DNA of 9,578 bases from Succinivibrio sp. (GTDB taxonomy: Bacteria > Pseudomonadota > Gammaproteobacteria > Enterobacterales > Succinivibrionaceae), in assembly GCA_017959135.1 (NCBI GenBank), contig JAGDBH010000007.1, positions 1-9,578 on the forward strand, written 5' to 3'. The position numbers and the translations under genes were made by a program. The notes beneath the pieces are model-generated. The model did no database searches. It was not told where the DNA came from and saw nothing but the letters and a program-made list of their open reading frames with translations. Of this stretch, positions 1 through 6,465 are shown in pieces. Positions within the stretch are counted from its first letter, which is position 1. The number at the start of each line of letters is the position of its first letter.

Positions 1-454
1 AGATATCAGGACTCTTCTTTTTAACCCAAAGAAGCCTTGGCAGGGCATCTAGGGCAAACGACTGTCCTGTAATGTGGTCGAGCTTGAGCTCAAGTGAAGG
101 ATCGCCTTTTGACAGGGCAACAACCTCATCTGTTGAGCGCGCATCGACGTTGGCGCAGGCCCAGATTTCATTGAGGTTCTCGTCATATAGAACGATGCCT
201 TCTCTCATGCATGTAGTTGAGACTGCAATAATTTCCTTACTGGAAATATTGGCTTTGCTTATTGCTTCCTTTATACAGTCACAGGCAAGTTTCCAGTTGA
301 AGTTCCAGTCAAAATCCATACTGCCAGGATATCTTGGATCCTCTTTATGAAACCATTCTCTCTGTCCTTCGCTTATCTGTTCTCCCTGTAAGTTGAAAAG
401 GACAGCTCTAACCGATCCCGTTCCGGCATCGATCGCCATAAGATATTTGCCCAT
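1..454 (-). CDS. lsrK: Autoinducer-2 kinase LsrK (N-terminal part, cut by window edge)
   Basis: LsrK is a cytoplasmic FGGY-family sugar kinase that phosphorylates imported AI-2 (the linear DPD form) with ATP, trapping it in the cell and producing the inducer of LsrR. Only the first 151 codons are inside the window; the E. coli protein is about 530 residues. The visible part contains the N-terminal phosphate-binding motif DAGTGSVRA (residues 9-17), PGSMDFD (43-49), the CMREGIVLY stretch (82-90) and WACANVDAR (98-106), all near-identical to E. coli LsrK as I recall it. The start is ATG at 454-452, preceded by an AGGGAG ribosome binding site (460-465). The N-terminus is about nine residues shorter than in E. 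coli. It lies downstream of lsrR on the same strand, as in the lsrRK operon of enterobacteria, but after a 158-base structured spacer. The call is secure; the C-terminal half is unseen, so intactness is unknown. Confidence 0.95.
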   Translation of the reverse strand, partial: MGKYLMAIDAGTGSVRAVLFNLQGEQISEGQREWFHKEDPRYPGSMDFDWNFNWKLACDCIKEAISKANISSKEIIAVSTTCMREGIVLYDENLNEIWACANVDARSTDEVVALSKGDPSLELKLDHITGQSFALDALPRLLWVKKKSPDI

Positions 455-478
455 GTGTACTCCCTATGTTTTATCCTT

Positions 479-537
479 TACACGGTCTGTTCGTGTATCA
501 AGCTTTTTGGATCAGCGCTTATAGGTGCGCTGTATCC
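479..537 (-). promoter_or_regulatory. Two hairpins in the lsrK leader
   Basis: Two inverted repeats lie between lsrR and lsrK. The upstream one (in lsrK sense) pairs 509-512 plus 513-518 (GGAT, CAGCGC) with 527-532 plus 534-537 (GCGCTG, ATCC): ten base pairs with one bulged base and an eight-base loop. The second pairs TACACG (479-484) with CGTGTA (492-497), six perfect pairs around a seven-base loop, and ends 13 bases before the lsrK ribosome binding site. Neither has a T-run on either strand, so they do not look like intrinsic terminators. They may be mRNA-stabilising or attenuating structures, or the second could be a protein-binding palindrome. The pairing is seen directly; the role is unknown. 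Confidence 0.45.
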
Positions 538-589
538 ATAATCTATACATGCAAATATATATGTTTGTTTATTTTATTTTTTTTGCCTA

Positions 590-614
590 AAATCCAGCTC
601 CTTATTCTGGATTT
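590..614 (-). other. Hairpin overlapping the lsrR stop codon
   Basis: AAATCCAG (590-597) and CTGGATTT (607-614) form eight perfect base pairs around a nine-base loop. The structure overlaps the lsrR TAA codon (613-615). Read in the lsrR direction it is followed by an A-rich stretch, not a T-run, so it is not a standard rho-independent terminator. It may be a processing or stability element between lsrR and lsrK. Transcription into lsrK therefore probably continues. Confidence 0.4.
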
Positions 615-1524
615 ATAAAAGGCTCTGTGCAGTTTTTTCTGTTGTAATAAGTACCTTGCATAAACCTTTTGCTAAAGCTGCACTTATAATCTGAAGCTTC
701 TCTGATCCGCCTGCTACCATGATGGTCTGAGACATGCTCTTTAGAGTATCAAGTGAAGTTGAAATCAGTCGTGAATCAATATCTGCATCGACGATTTCAC
801 CACTCTTGTTGATAAAGTGTCCTAAAATATCTCCAACTGCACCAAGTCTCTTTAAGTAGATGAAGTCAGAACGGTCAAAGAGTCCCTGTTCAATCACAGT
901 TGCGTGTTCATCAAGACCGCCTGCGCTGAACAGTGTCATTGAAGAGGTTGATGCCATTCTCTTAATCCAGGTCAGATCAGGATGTTCTATCAGAGTGTCT
1001 CTTATCTCTTTTGATTTCATTAAAAGAGGAGCAGGGTAAAGATACATCTTTGCCTTGAAAATATCAGAACGTGCATTTGGCAGGTAGTTATTTACTCCGC
1101 CGGTAAGGGACACTGCAGTCCAGTTGCACTGACTTTCGGATGCAAGATAATTAAACGCCAGTGACAGAGTCTTGCCGTAACCAATATTGATTACTGAGTC
1201 ATTGGTTAGTCTTAAATTCACATATGAGCAGGCTGCTCTTGCCAGACTCTCGGTAATATTGTGGCTGTTTTCAGGCTCTGGAACCACGTAAGCATTTTCA
1301 AGAGCATACTTTTCAATAAGCTTCTTTTCCAGATCCAGTTTATTGTTATCAAGTCTTGTTATATAGAAACTGACAATGCCTTTTTGTCTTCCTTCTTCAA
1401 GAAGCTTAATTACCTTTAATCTGCTTAATCCCAACAATTTAGCTATGTTCTGCTGAGTCATTCCGTCGCAGTAGTAGTACCAGCAAATTTTTTCAATTAA
1501 ACGAAGATCGGCTGTATCAGACAT
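613..1524 (-). CDS. lsrR: LsrR, AI-2-responsive transcriptional repressor (SorC/DeoR-like family)
   Basis: LsrR represses the lsr operon and its own gene, and is released from DNA by phospho-AI-2. The protein has 303 residues (E. coli 317). An N-terminal helix-turn-helix spans about residues 22-48, with DGMTQQNIAKLLGLSRLKV matching the E. coli DGLTQSEISDRLGLTRLKV segment. The C-terminal sugar-phosphate-binding domain follows, with conserved LTGGVNNYLP (140-149), YPAPL (163-167), GAVGDILGHF (228-237) and AGG near 271. The start is ATG at 1524; the ribosome binding site is weak (GGGT about 8-11 bases upstream), which fits low-level expression of a repressor. The gene is transcribed away from lsrA across a shared 258-base control region and is followed by lsrK, the same arrangement as E. 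coli lsrRK / lsrACDBFG. Function is assigned by similarity and context; I am confident. Confidence 0.94.
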   Translation of the reverse strand: MSDTADLRLIEKICWYYYCDGMTQQNIAKLLGLSRLKVIKLLEEGRQKGIVSFYITRLDNNKLDLEKKLIEKYALENAYVVPEPENSHNITESLARAACSYVNLRLTNDSVINIGYGKTLSLAFNYLASESQCNWTAVSLTGGVNNYLPNARSDIFKAKMYLYPAPLLMKSKEIRDTLIEHPDLTWIKRMASTSSMTLFSAGGLDEHATVIEQGLFDRSDFIYLKRLGAVGDILGHFINKSGEIVDADIDSRLISTSLDTLKSMSQTIMVAGGSEKLQIISAALAKGLCKVLITTEKTAQSLL

Positions 1525-1555
1525 AGTGTTTACCCATGTTTTTGGTTAAATATTG

Positions 1556-1580
1556 TTGTCAGAATCGAATTCTATGACAA
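1556..1580. promoter_or_regulatory. Imperfect palindrome upstream of lsrR, candidate LsrR operator
   Basis: The 25-base element consists of TTGTC (1556-1560), AGAAT (1561-1565), a CGA centre, ATTCT (1569-1573), two extra bases, and GACAA (1576-1580). Both half-arms pair perfectly, giving ten base pairs with a two-base bulge. It ends 32 bases upstream of the lsrR start codon and just downstream of the candidate lsrR -10 element. That position would suit autorepression by LsrR. It could instead act as a hairpin in the lsrR leader RNA. The symmetry is seen; LsrR binding is inferred. Confidence 0.4.
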
Positions 1581-1595
1581 TTTTCTACACATAAG

Positions 1596-1622
1596 TTTAT
1601 ATCTATAACATTTGTAAATCAA
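1596..1622 (-). promoter_or_regulatory. Weak candidate lsrR promoter
   Basis: On the minus strand, TTGATT (1617-1622) and TATAAA (1596-1601) are separated by 15 bases. The -10 match is good but the spacing is short and the -35 is only partial, in a very AT-rich region, so the exact promoter position is uncertain. It would start transcription about 60-65 bases before the lsrR ATG. Confidence 0.28.
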
Positions 1623-1673
1623 AAGCAAATTTAAAAAAAATACATCTTTTTTGGAAAGTGCGACAAACCGCTT

Positions 1674-1687
1674 ATTTTTGCAAAAAT
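1674..1687. promoter_or_regulatory. Perfect 14-base palindrome over the lsrA -35, candidate operator
   Basis: ATTTTTGCAAAAAT is a perfect 14-base palindrome whose centre contains the TTGCAA that also serves as the candidate -35 hexamer of the lsrA promoter. A repressor bound here would exclude RNA polymerase. LsrR is the obvious candidate because its gene is adjacent, but its binding motif in this organism is not known to me, and AT-rich DNA produces such palindromes by chance. Confidence 0.35.
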
Positions 1688-1707
1688 TCAGTATTTTTTT
1701 TTATAAA
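1678..1707 (+). promoter_or_regulatory. Candidate sigma-70 promoter of the lsrACDBF operon
   Basis: TTGCAA (1678-1683, four of six consensus bases) and TATAAA (1702-1707, five of six) are spaced by 18 bases. Transcription would begin near 1714, leaving a leader of about 70 bases before lsrA. The leader includes CAAAAAA-AA-TTTTTTG (1731-1746), an A/T-tract palindrome. No convincing CRP site (TGTGA-N6-TCACA) is visible upstream, although the E. coli lsr operon is CRP-dependent. Confidence 0.5.
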
Positions 1708-1782
1708 ACAGTTTAAATTAACAATAGTCTCAAAAAAAATTTTTTGTCTGATTTGTAATACTTTTGTAAAAGGAATTGATAA

Positions 1783-3291
1783 ATGTCAGAATCCCAGTTC
1801 CTCCTTGAAGCACGTGATGTTTTTAAGAGTTTTGGCCTGAATCAGGTGCTAAAGGGGATTACTTTGACATTGAAGAGTTCTGAGGTTGTCGCCCTGATTG
1901 GCGGTAACGGTGCTGGAAAATCGACACTGATGAAAATCCTGATGGGTATCTATAAGCCTGATCAGGGTGAATTCAAAATCAACGGGCAGAACCTTGAGAA
2001 CCTGAATCCTAAGAAATCCATGAAAGCCGGAATATATATGGTTCCACAGGAACCAATGATATTCCCTCATATGACAGTCTTAGACAATATTCTTATTGGC
2101 TTTAGCGGTAAGAAAGCCGATCTTGAAAAGAAACTAGAACATTTCTACAGACAGATTAACTGCAAGATTGATTTAAACCGTCTTGGTATGACTCTATCAA
2201 TTGCAGAGCAGCAGATGGTTGAGCTTTTACGTGGTCTGATGCGTGAGAGTAAGATTCTTATTCTGGATGAGCCAACCTCATCATTAACCTTCGATGAGGT
2301 TCAGACTCTATTTGAAATAGTAAGAGACCTCAAGAAGAAGGGAATAGGTATCATCTATATTACCCACCGCTTATCTGAGGTTTTTGAGCTTGCTGACAGT
2401 ATCTGCATTATGGCTGACGGCAAGATTACTCTAAGAGGTGAGACCTCCAAGTTTACCCGTGAAATGCTGGTACAGGCTCTGCTGCCACCAAGCTTCACTC
2501 CTGCTTCAAAGACTCGTACCGAACTTGAAACCAAGATTAGAAACGCCATGCCGATTCTTCAGCTAAAAAACTTCTCAGGCTACGGCTTTAAAGATATCTC
2601 CTTTAATGTATTAGAAGGTGAGATTGTCGGTATTGCAGGTGTAGTTGGTGCTGGTCGTACTGAGCTTGCCAATACTATCTTCGGTAAAGAGGTTCCTTTA
2701 GGAGGAAACGTAATTTTAGATGGTGAGGATATTACAGGTCGCAGTACCGCTGATGTAATCAGAATGGGTATTAACTATGTGCCAGAGGACAGAAGATGCA
2801 ACGGACTTTTCGGTATCTCTCCTGTCTGTGCGAATATTACCTCTGCCTTGCTGGCTTCGAAGATTACCGGAAATATAGCTCTTAATACCTCAGAAGAAAT
2901 CCGTATCAGTGAAAAGTACATCAAGGATTTCAGAATCAAGGTTACCTCTCCATATCAGGAGGCGGGGTCTCTTTCAGGCGGTAATCAGCAGAAGGTGGTC
3001 ATTGCAAGATCTTTATCCACTATGCCTAAGCTGGTAATTCTGGATGAACCAACCCGTGGTATTGATGCCGGCGCTCGTGGCGATGTCTATAAGATTATCC
3101 GTGAGCTGTCCCAGACCGGTGTCGCTGTGATTGTGATTTCATCAGATACAGAAGAGATTATCGAGCTTGCTGACAGAGCGATTGTTTTCTGTCGGGGCAG
3201 GGTAAGTGCAGTTTTAGAAAAGGATGATATTAACCAGCAGAACATTACATCCGCATCATTTGGAATCTACAAGGAGGAGGCTAATGCTTAA
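1783..3291 (+). CDS. lsrA: LsrA, AI-2 ABC transporter ATP-binding protein (two fused ATPase domains)
   Basis: LsrA powers AI-2 import through LsrCD at the cytoplasmic face of the inner membrane. It has 502 residues (E. coli 511) and two RbsA-type nucleotide-binding domains. Domain 1 has Walker A GGNGAGKST (40-48), VPQEPMIFP (87-95) as the Q-loop region, a degenerate signature around LSIAEQQMVE (138-147) and Walker B ILILDEP (158-164). Domain 2 has a degenerate Walker A GVVGAGRTE (286-294), VPEDRR (333-338), the full signature LSGGNQQK (397-404) and Walker B LVILDEP (417-423). This split, with one domain keeping Walker A and the other the signature, is usual for carbohydrate importers of this class. 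The VPQEP and RGLMRESKILILDEP stretches favour LsrA over RbsA. The start is ATG at 1783 with AAAGGA eight bases upstream. It is the first gene of the operon and its 3' end overlaps lsrC by eight bases. Confidence 0.95.
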   Translation: MSESQFLLEARDVFKSFGLNQVLKGITLTLKSSEVVALIGGNGAGKSTLMKILMGIYKPDQGEFKINGQNLENLNPKKSMKAGIYMVPQEPMIFPHMTVLDNILIGFSGKKADLEKKLEHFYRQINCKIDLNRLGMTLSIAEQQMVELLRGLMRESKILILDEPTSSLTFDEVQTLFEIVRDLKKKGIGIIYITHRLSEVFELADSICIMADGKITLRGETSKFTREMLVQALLPPSFTPASKTRTELETKIRNAMPILQLKNFSGYGFKDISFNVLEGEIVGIAGVVGAGRTELANTIFGKEVPLGGNVILDGEDITGRSTADVIRMGINYVPEDRRCNGLFGISPVCANITSALLASKITGNIALNTSEEIRISEKYIKDFRIKVTSPYQEAGSLSGGNQQKVVIARSLSTMPKLVILDEPTRGIDAGARGDVYKIIRELSQTGVAVIVISSDTEEIIELADRAIVFCRGRVSAVLEKDDINQQNITSASFGIYKEEANA

Positions 3292-4300
3292 ACAGATAAT
3301 CAACCGTTATGAGTCTAAGGCCTTTGCCTTTCTGATTCTGATGTTTGCGCTGGTATCAGTTGTCAACTCGGACTTCCTGACTGGTGAATCCGTTGTTAAC
3401 TGCTTTAATGATTCTGTTGTTTTCACCTTACTGGCTGTTGGTTCTGCCTTTGTAATTCTAACCGGAGAAATTGATGTTTCCGTAGGCTCGGTACTGGGTA
3501 TCAGCGCTGCTGTGGCCGCAACCATTCTGCGTGATGGCGGTTCTCTTTTCACTGCAGTTACGATGGCTATCTGTGTCGGAGCCTTCTTCGGACTTGTCAA
3601 CGGTATCGGTGTTGCAGTTCTCAAGATTCCATCTCTGATCTTTACCCTTGGAACCTATGGTGTTGCAAGAGGAATGGTGTACGTATATACCGGAGGTGCC
3701 TGGGTCGAGAATCTGCCTGCCTGGTTTACTTCCGCCTCCCACTCATATCTGTGCGGATATCTGACCTGGTACTATGCTCTGGTTCTGGTATTTGTAATCT
3801 TTGTACAGTTCCTGCTGTCACATACCAAGAAAGGTCATAATTTCATTGCAGTAGGTGATAACTATCAGGGAGCTGAGCTGGTTGGTATCAATCCAACTCA
3901 GACTAAGATCTATGCCTATGTGATTTCAGGTGTATTCGCCTCAGTTGCAGGTCTTCTGTTTACAAGCCGTATCGGATTCATTACTCCTATGTCAGGAAAT
4001 TCCTATGAGATGAAAGCTATTGCTGCCTGTGTTCTTGGCGGTATTTCACTCTCTGGTGGTTTAGGAACTCTTATAGGTGCAGCCATAGGTGCTGTAATTA
4101 TGACCTCTATCACCAGAATTCTGGTTTTCCTGGGATTATCATCAAATTACGACAACACGATTACAGGTATTATTCTGATTGTTATCGTGGTTGTTAACAC
4201 CATTATTCAGAATCGTGAAATAGTAAAGAGCCGTCGAGAGATTTCTCTAAAGCGTATCGCCCAGAAAGCATTTATTGATAATCAGGAGGGATCAAGATGA
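3284..4300 (+). CDS. lsrC: LsrC, AI-2 ABC transporter inner-membrane permease
   Basis: LsrC forms, with LsrD, the membrane channel of the AI-2 importer. It has 338 residues (E. coli 342) and is almost entirely made of hydrophobic segments, starting near residue 13. Conserved stretches are GEIDVSVGSV (61-70), KIPSLIFTLGTYG (114-126), GDNYQGAELVG (191-201) and MKAIAACVLGGISLSGG (243-259), matching the E. coli NIDVSVGS and EMKAIAACVLGGISLLGG segments. It belongs to the BPD_transp_2 (RbsC-like) permease family. The frame is open back to an ATG at 3224, but the chosen start is the ATG at 3284: it has a near-perfect AAGGAGG ribosome binding site (3271-3277), and it gives the N-terminus MLK seen in E. 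coli LsrC. The eight-base overlap with lsrA and the four-base ATGA overlap with lsrD indicate translational coupling. Confidence 0.94.
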   Translation: MLKQIINRYESKAFAFLILMFALVSVVNSDFLTGESVVNCFNDSVVFTLLAVGSAFVILTGEIDVSVGSVLGISAAVAATILRDGGSLFTAVTMAICVGAFFGLVNGIGVAVLKIPSLIFTLGTYGVARGMVYVYTGGAWVENLPAWFTSASHSYLCGYLTWYYALVLVFVIFVQFLLSHTKKGHNFIAVGDNYQGAELVGINPTQTKIYAYVISGVFASVAGLLFTSRIGFITPMSGNSYEMKAIAACVLGGISLSGGLGTLIGAAIGAVIMTSITRILVFLGLSSNYDNTITGIILIVIVVVNTIIQNREIVKSRREISLKRIAQKAFIDNQEGSR

Positions 4301-5286
4301 AACGTTGGGATCTGACCTTACTTGTAATTTTGATTCTGGAAATATGCATTTTCGCTTATGCAAATCCTAAGTTCCTGATGCCAAGAGTTATCTTTGGATC
4401 GATCAACGATATTATTCCAATCTGCATTATCTCTCTTTTCGTAACAATGGTTATGATTACTGCGGGAATTGATATTCAGGCTGGTGCAGTGGTAGGTCTT
4501 TCTTCTATTATCGTCGGTGTGACCTGGCAGGATCTTGGACTTAATATCTGGGTAGCCTCTCTTGTCGCTATTATAATTGCTGCTCTTGTTGGACTTCTGA
4601 CGGGCTACATTGTTGCCTATTATCAGGTTCAGCCTATGGTTGTTACCCTGGGCGGAAGCTTCCTTTATGCAGGTCTTGCTCTTTTAATCTCAACTCTCTC
4701 ATCAACAGAGAGTTATAAGGGTATCAGCGGTTTCCCTGAGTCCTTTGTCAACTTCGCCTCCTATCGTATAGGCGGAGTCCTTCCTGTGCAGGTGGTTGTC
4801 TTCCTGGTAATGACCGCAATTGCCTGGTTCCTTCTGCATAAGACAAAGTACGGACGCAAGATCTTCTTAATCGGTATTAACCAGAATGCAGCTGAGTATT
4901 CAGGCATAAATACCAGATTCATCATTATGTCTACGTATGTGCTGTCTGGTATTGCAGCAGCAGTTTCAGGAATTCTTTTAACCTCCTATCTGGGTACAGC
5001 AAAAAGTGACCTTGGCGCAACCATTACACTGCCTATCATTACAGCAGTGGTTCTGGGCGGCACTCTTATGACCGGAGGTAAGGGCAGTATTATCGGTACA
5101 GCACTGGCTGCCGTGATTATCGGTGTGCTTAAGTTCGGTCTGCCTTTATGCTTCAGAGTCAATATGCAGTATCTGGATATTCCGGTTGGTCTGCTATTGC
5201 TGATTGTTATCAGTGCAAGGGCACTAAGCAATCGTCCAGAAGTCATTGTGTTCATCAGCAATTTAAAAAAAAAAAATAGATCATAA
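4297..5286 (+). CDS. lsrD: LsrD, AI-2 ABC transporter inner-membrane permease
   Basis: LsrD is the second permease subunit of the AI-2 importer. It has 329 residues (E. coli 330) and is hydrophobic throughout. Family landmarks are AGIDIQAGAVVGL (56-68), VQPMVVTLGG (111-120), HKTKYGRKIFLIG (181-193) and SDLGATITLPIITAVVLGG (237-255), the last nearly identical to the E. coli SDLGASFLMPAITAVVLGG segment. The start ATG overlaps the lsrC stop (ATGA, 4297-4300) and has AGGAGG at 4284-4289. The 3' end is odd: a run of 12 A (5265-5276) encodes the Lys-rich tail LKKKNRS. Insertion or loss of one A would change only the last few residues, so core function is not at stake. A 41-base gap separates it from lsrB. 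Confidence 0.94.
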   Translation: MKRWDLTLLVILILEICIFAYANPKFLMPRVIFGSINDIIPICIISLFVTMVMITAGIDIQAGAVVGLSSIIVGVTWQDLGLNIWVASLVAIIIAALVGLLTGYIVAYYQVQPMVVTLGGSFLYAGLALLISTLSSTESYKGISGFPESFVNFASYRIGGVLPVQVVVFLVMTAIAWFLLHKTKYGRKIFLIGINQNAAEYSGINTRFIIMSTYVLSGIAAAVSGILLTSYLGTAKSDLGATITLPIITAVVLGGTLMTGGKGSIIGTALAAVIIGVLKFGLPLCFRVNMQYLDIPVGLLLLIVISARALSNRPEVIVFISNLKKKNRS

Positions 5287-5327
5287 ACAGGATTTACCTT
5301 TGATAAAGACTACATAAGGAGTTTTAT

Positions 5328-6401
5328 ATGAAAAAAACTTGGTTGAAATCAGCTGTTATTTCAGCAGCAATTGCAGCTTGTCTTTCTGTATCAAATGCAT
5401 ATGCAGGCGATCTTAAAGATAAAACCGTTGCTTTCATTCCAAAGCTGACAGGTAACGCATTCTTTGAGTCTGCAAACGTTGGTGCGCAGAAGTATTCAAA
5501 GAAGGTTGGCTATACCGTAGAATATATGGGCTCTCCAAATGCTTCTGTAGCAGATGAGGTTAATGTTATTAACCAGGCTGTAGCAAGAGGTGTTGATGCA
5601 ATCTGTATTTCTTCAGTTGATGCTACCGGTCTGAACAAGGCTCTTGCTGATGCCATGAAGGACGGTGTTACTGTTGTAACCTGGGACTCTGATGTTGGCG
5701 AAGACTGCCGTACTCTGATGGTTTCACAGGGAACTCCTGATATCTTAGGTAAGATGCTTGTTGATATGTCAGTAGATGCACTGCAGAAGCGCGGCGTTGA
5801 TCCTAAGAAGAAGGCTGTTAAGTACTGCTGGCACTATTCTCAGGCTACTGTAGCAGATCAGAACTCCTGGCAGAAGGAAGGCGAGAAGTTTATTAAGGCA
5901 AATTATCCAAACTGGGTAAATGTAGCTCCTGATAACTACTACTCAGAGCAGGATGCAGAGAAGGCTGTTTCAATCGGTGCTTCTGTACTTGAGGCAAATC
6001 CAGATATCGACCTTATTATCTGCAATGACTCAACAGCTCTTCCAGGTCAGCTGACCGCAGCTCAGAACAAAGGTCTGAACAAGTCAAAGGTTACCATTAC
6101 CGGTTTTGCTTCTCCAATGTCTATCAAGAACTTTGCAAAGTCAGACATTATTGAGGAGTGGGGCCTATGGGACTGCGGTGTTCAGGGCGCAATCGGTACC
6201 TATTTAGGTGCTTATCTGGCTGCTGGCAACGAGGTTAAGGTTGGTGATGAGATTGAATTACCAGAAATCGGCAAGATTAAGGTAATGCCAAATGATTCTT
6301 TAGTTCCAGGTTCAAAGACCGGTGCTAAGAACAATGGTGTTGTGCTGCTGCCAGAGCGTCTGGTATTCACCAAGGATAATGTTGATAATTACAACTTCTA
6401 A
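5328..6401 (+). CDS. lsrB: LsrB, periplasmic AI-2-binding receptor
   Basis: LsrB binds the R-THMF form of AI-2 in the periplasm and delivers it to LsrCD; in E. coli it also presents AI-2 to the chemoreceptor Tsr. The protein has 357 residues (E. coli 340) and a Sec signal peptide (charged MKK, hydrophobic core, probable cleavage after AYA at residue 26). Two ribose-binding-protein-like lobes follow: FIPKLTGNAFFES, VTWDSD, VADQNSW, NDSTALP and GVVLLPERLVF are recognisable. Lys39, Asp120, Asp177 and Gln178 correspond to AI-2 contacts Lys35, Asp116, Asp166 and Gln167 of E. coli/Salmonella LsrB. The positions equivalent to Pro220 and Ala222 are Asn233 and Ser235, so the pocket is altered. The start is ATG at 5328 with AAGGAG at 5316-5321. 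Identity as LsrB is well supported by whole-length similarity and operon context; exact ligand affinity is open. Confidence 0.93.
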   Translation: MKKTWLKSAVISAAIAACLSVSNAYAGDLKDKTVAFIPKLTGNAFFESANVGAQKYSKKVGYTVEYMGSPNASVADEVNVINQAVARGVDAICISSVDATGLNKALADAMKDGVTVVTWDSDVGEDCRTLMVSQGTPDILGKMLVDMSVDALQKRGVDPKKKAVKYCWHYSQATVADQNSWQKEGEKFIKANYPNWVNVAPDNYYSEQDAEKAVSIGASVLEANPDIDLIICNDSTALPGQLTAAQNKGLNKSKVTITGFASPMSIKNFAKSDIIEEWGLWDCGVQGAIGTYLGAYLAAGNEVKVGDEIELPEIGKIKVMPNDSLVPGSKTGAKNNGVVLLPERLVFTKDNVDNYNF

Positions 6402-6430
6402 TAATCAATTATTCTATTTTTAAATAATGC

Positions 6431-6453
6431 GACCGCCGGTTAATCCGGCGGTT
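6431..6453 (+). other. GC-rich intercistronic hairpin between lsrB and lsrF
   Basis: ACCGCCGG (6432-6439) pairs perfectly with CCGGCGGT (6445-6452) around the loop TTAAT, with a possible extra G-T pair outside. It stands out in an otherwise AT-rich 64-base gap. There is no T-run after it; the lsrF ribosome binding site AAGGAG (6455-6460) begins two bases further on. It is therefore unlikely to be an intrinsic terminator. A plausible role is protecting the 3' end of the lsrB message or dampening lsrF translation, as intercistronic hairpins after binding-protein genes often do; that is inference. Confidence 0.6.
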
Positions 6454-6465
6454 CAAGGAGTATAA

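Noticed and set aside
590..614. Hairpin after lsrR as an intrinsic terminator
   Set aside because: The sequence after it on the minus strand is A-rich, with no T-run, so only a structural or processing role is left.
1525..1782. CRP binding site in the divergent lsrR-lsrA region
   Set aside because: I looked for TGTGA-N6-TCACA with tolerance and found no convincing two-half-site match.
1658..1840. Small open frame across the lsrA leader and start (60 codons)
   Set aside because: It lies in AT-rich control DNA and overlaps lsrA in another frame, has no ribosome binding site and no recognisable protein features.
3224..3283. Longer N-terminus for lsrC from an upstream ATG at 3224
   Set aside because: It would overlap lsrA by 68 bases, adds an Arg/His-rich non-family stretch, and lacks the strong AAGGAGG site that precedes the ATG at 3284.
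3307..3742. Antisense open frames inside lsrC (and similar ones inside lsrA, lsrD, lsrF, cheV and thiC)
   Set aside because: They are complementary shadows of well-conserved genes, with low-complexity products and no ribosome binding sites.
6400..6420. AATAA/TTATT hairpin followed by T5 just after lsrB as a terminator
   Set aside because: The stem has five A-T pairs only and would be too unstable; lsrF follows with a good ribosome binding site and belongs to the operon.
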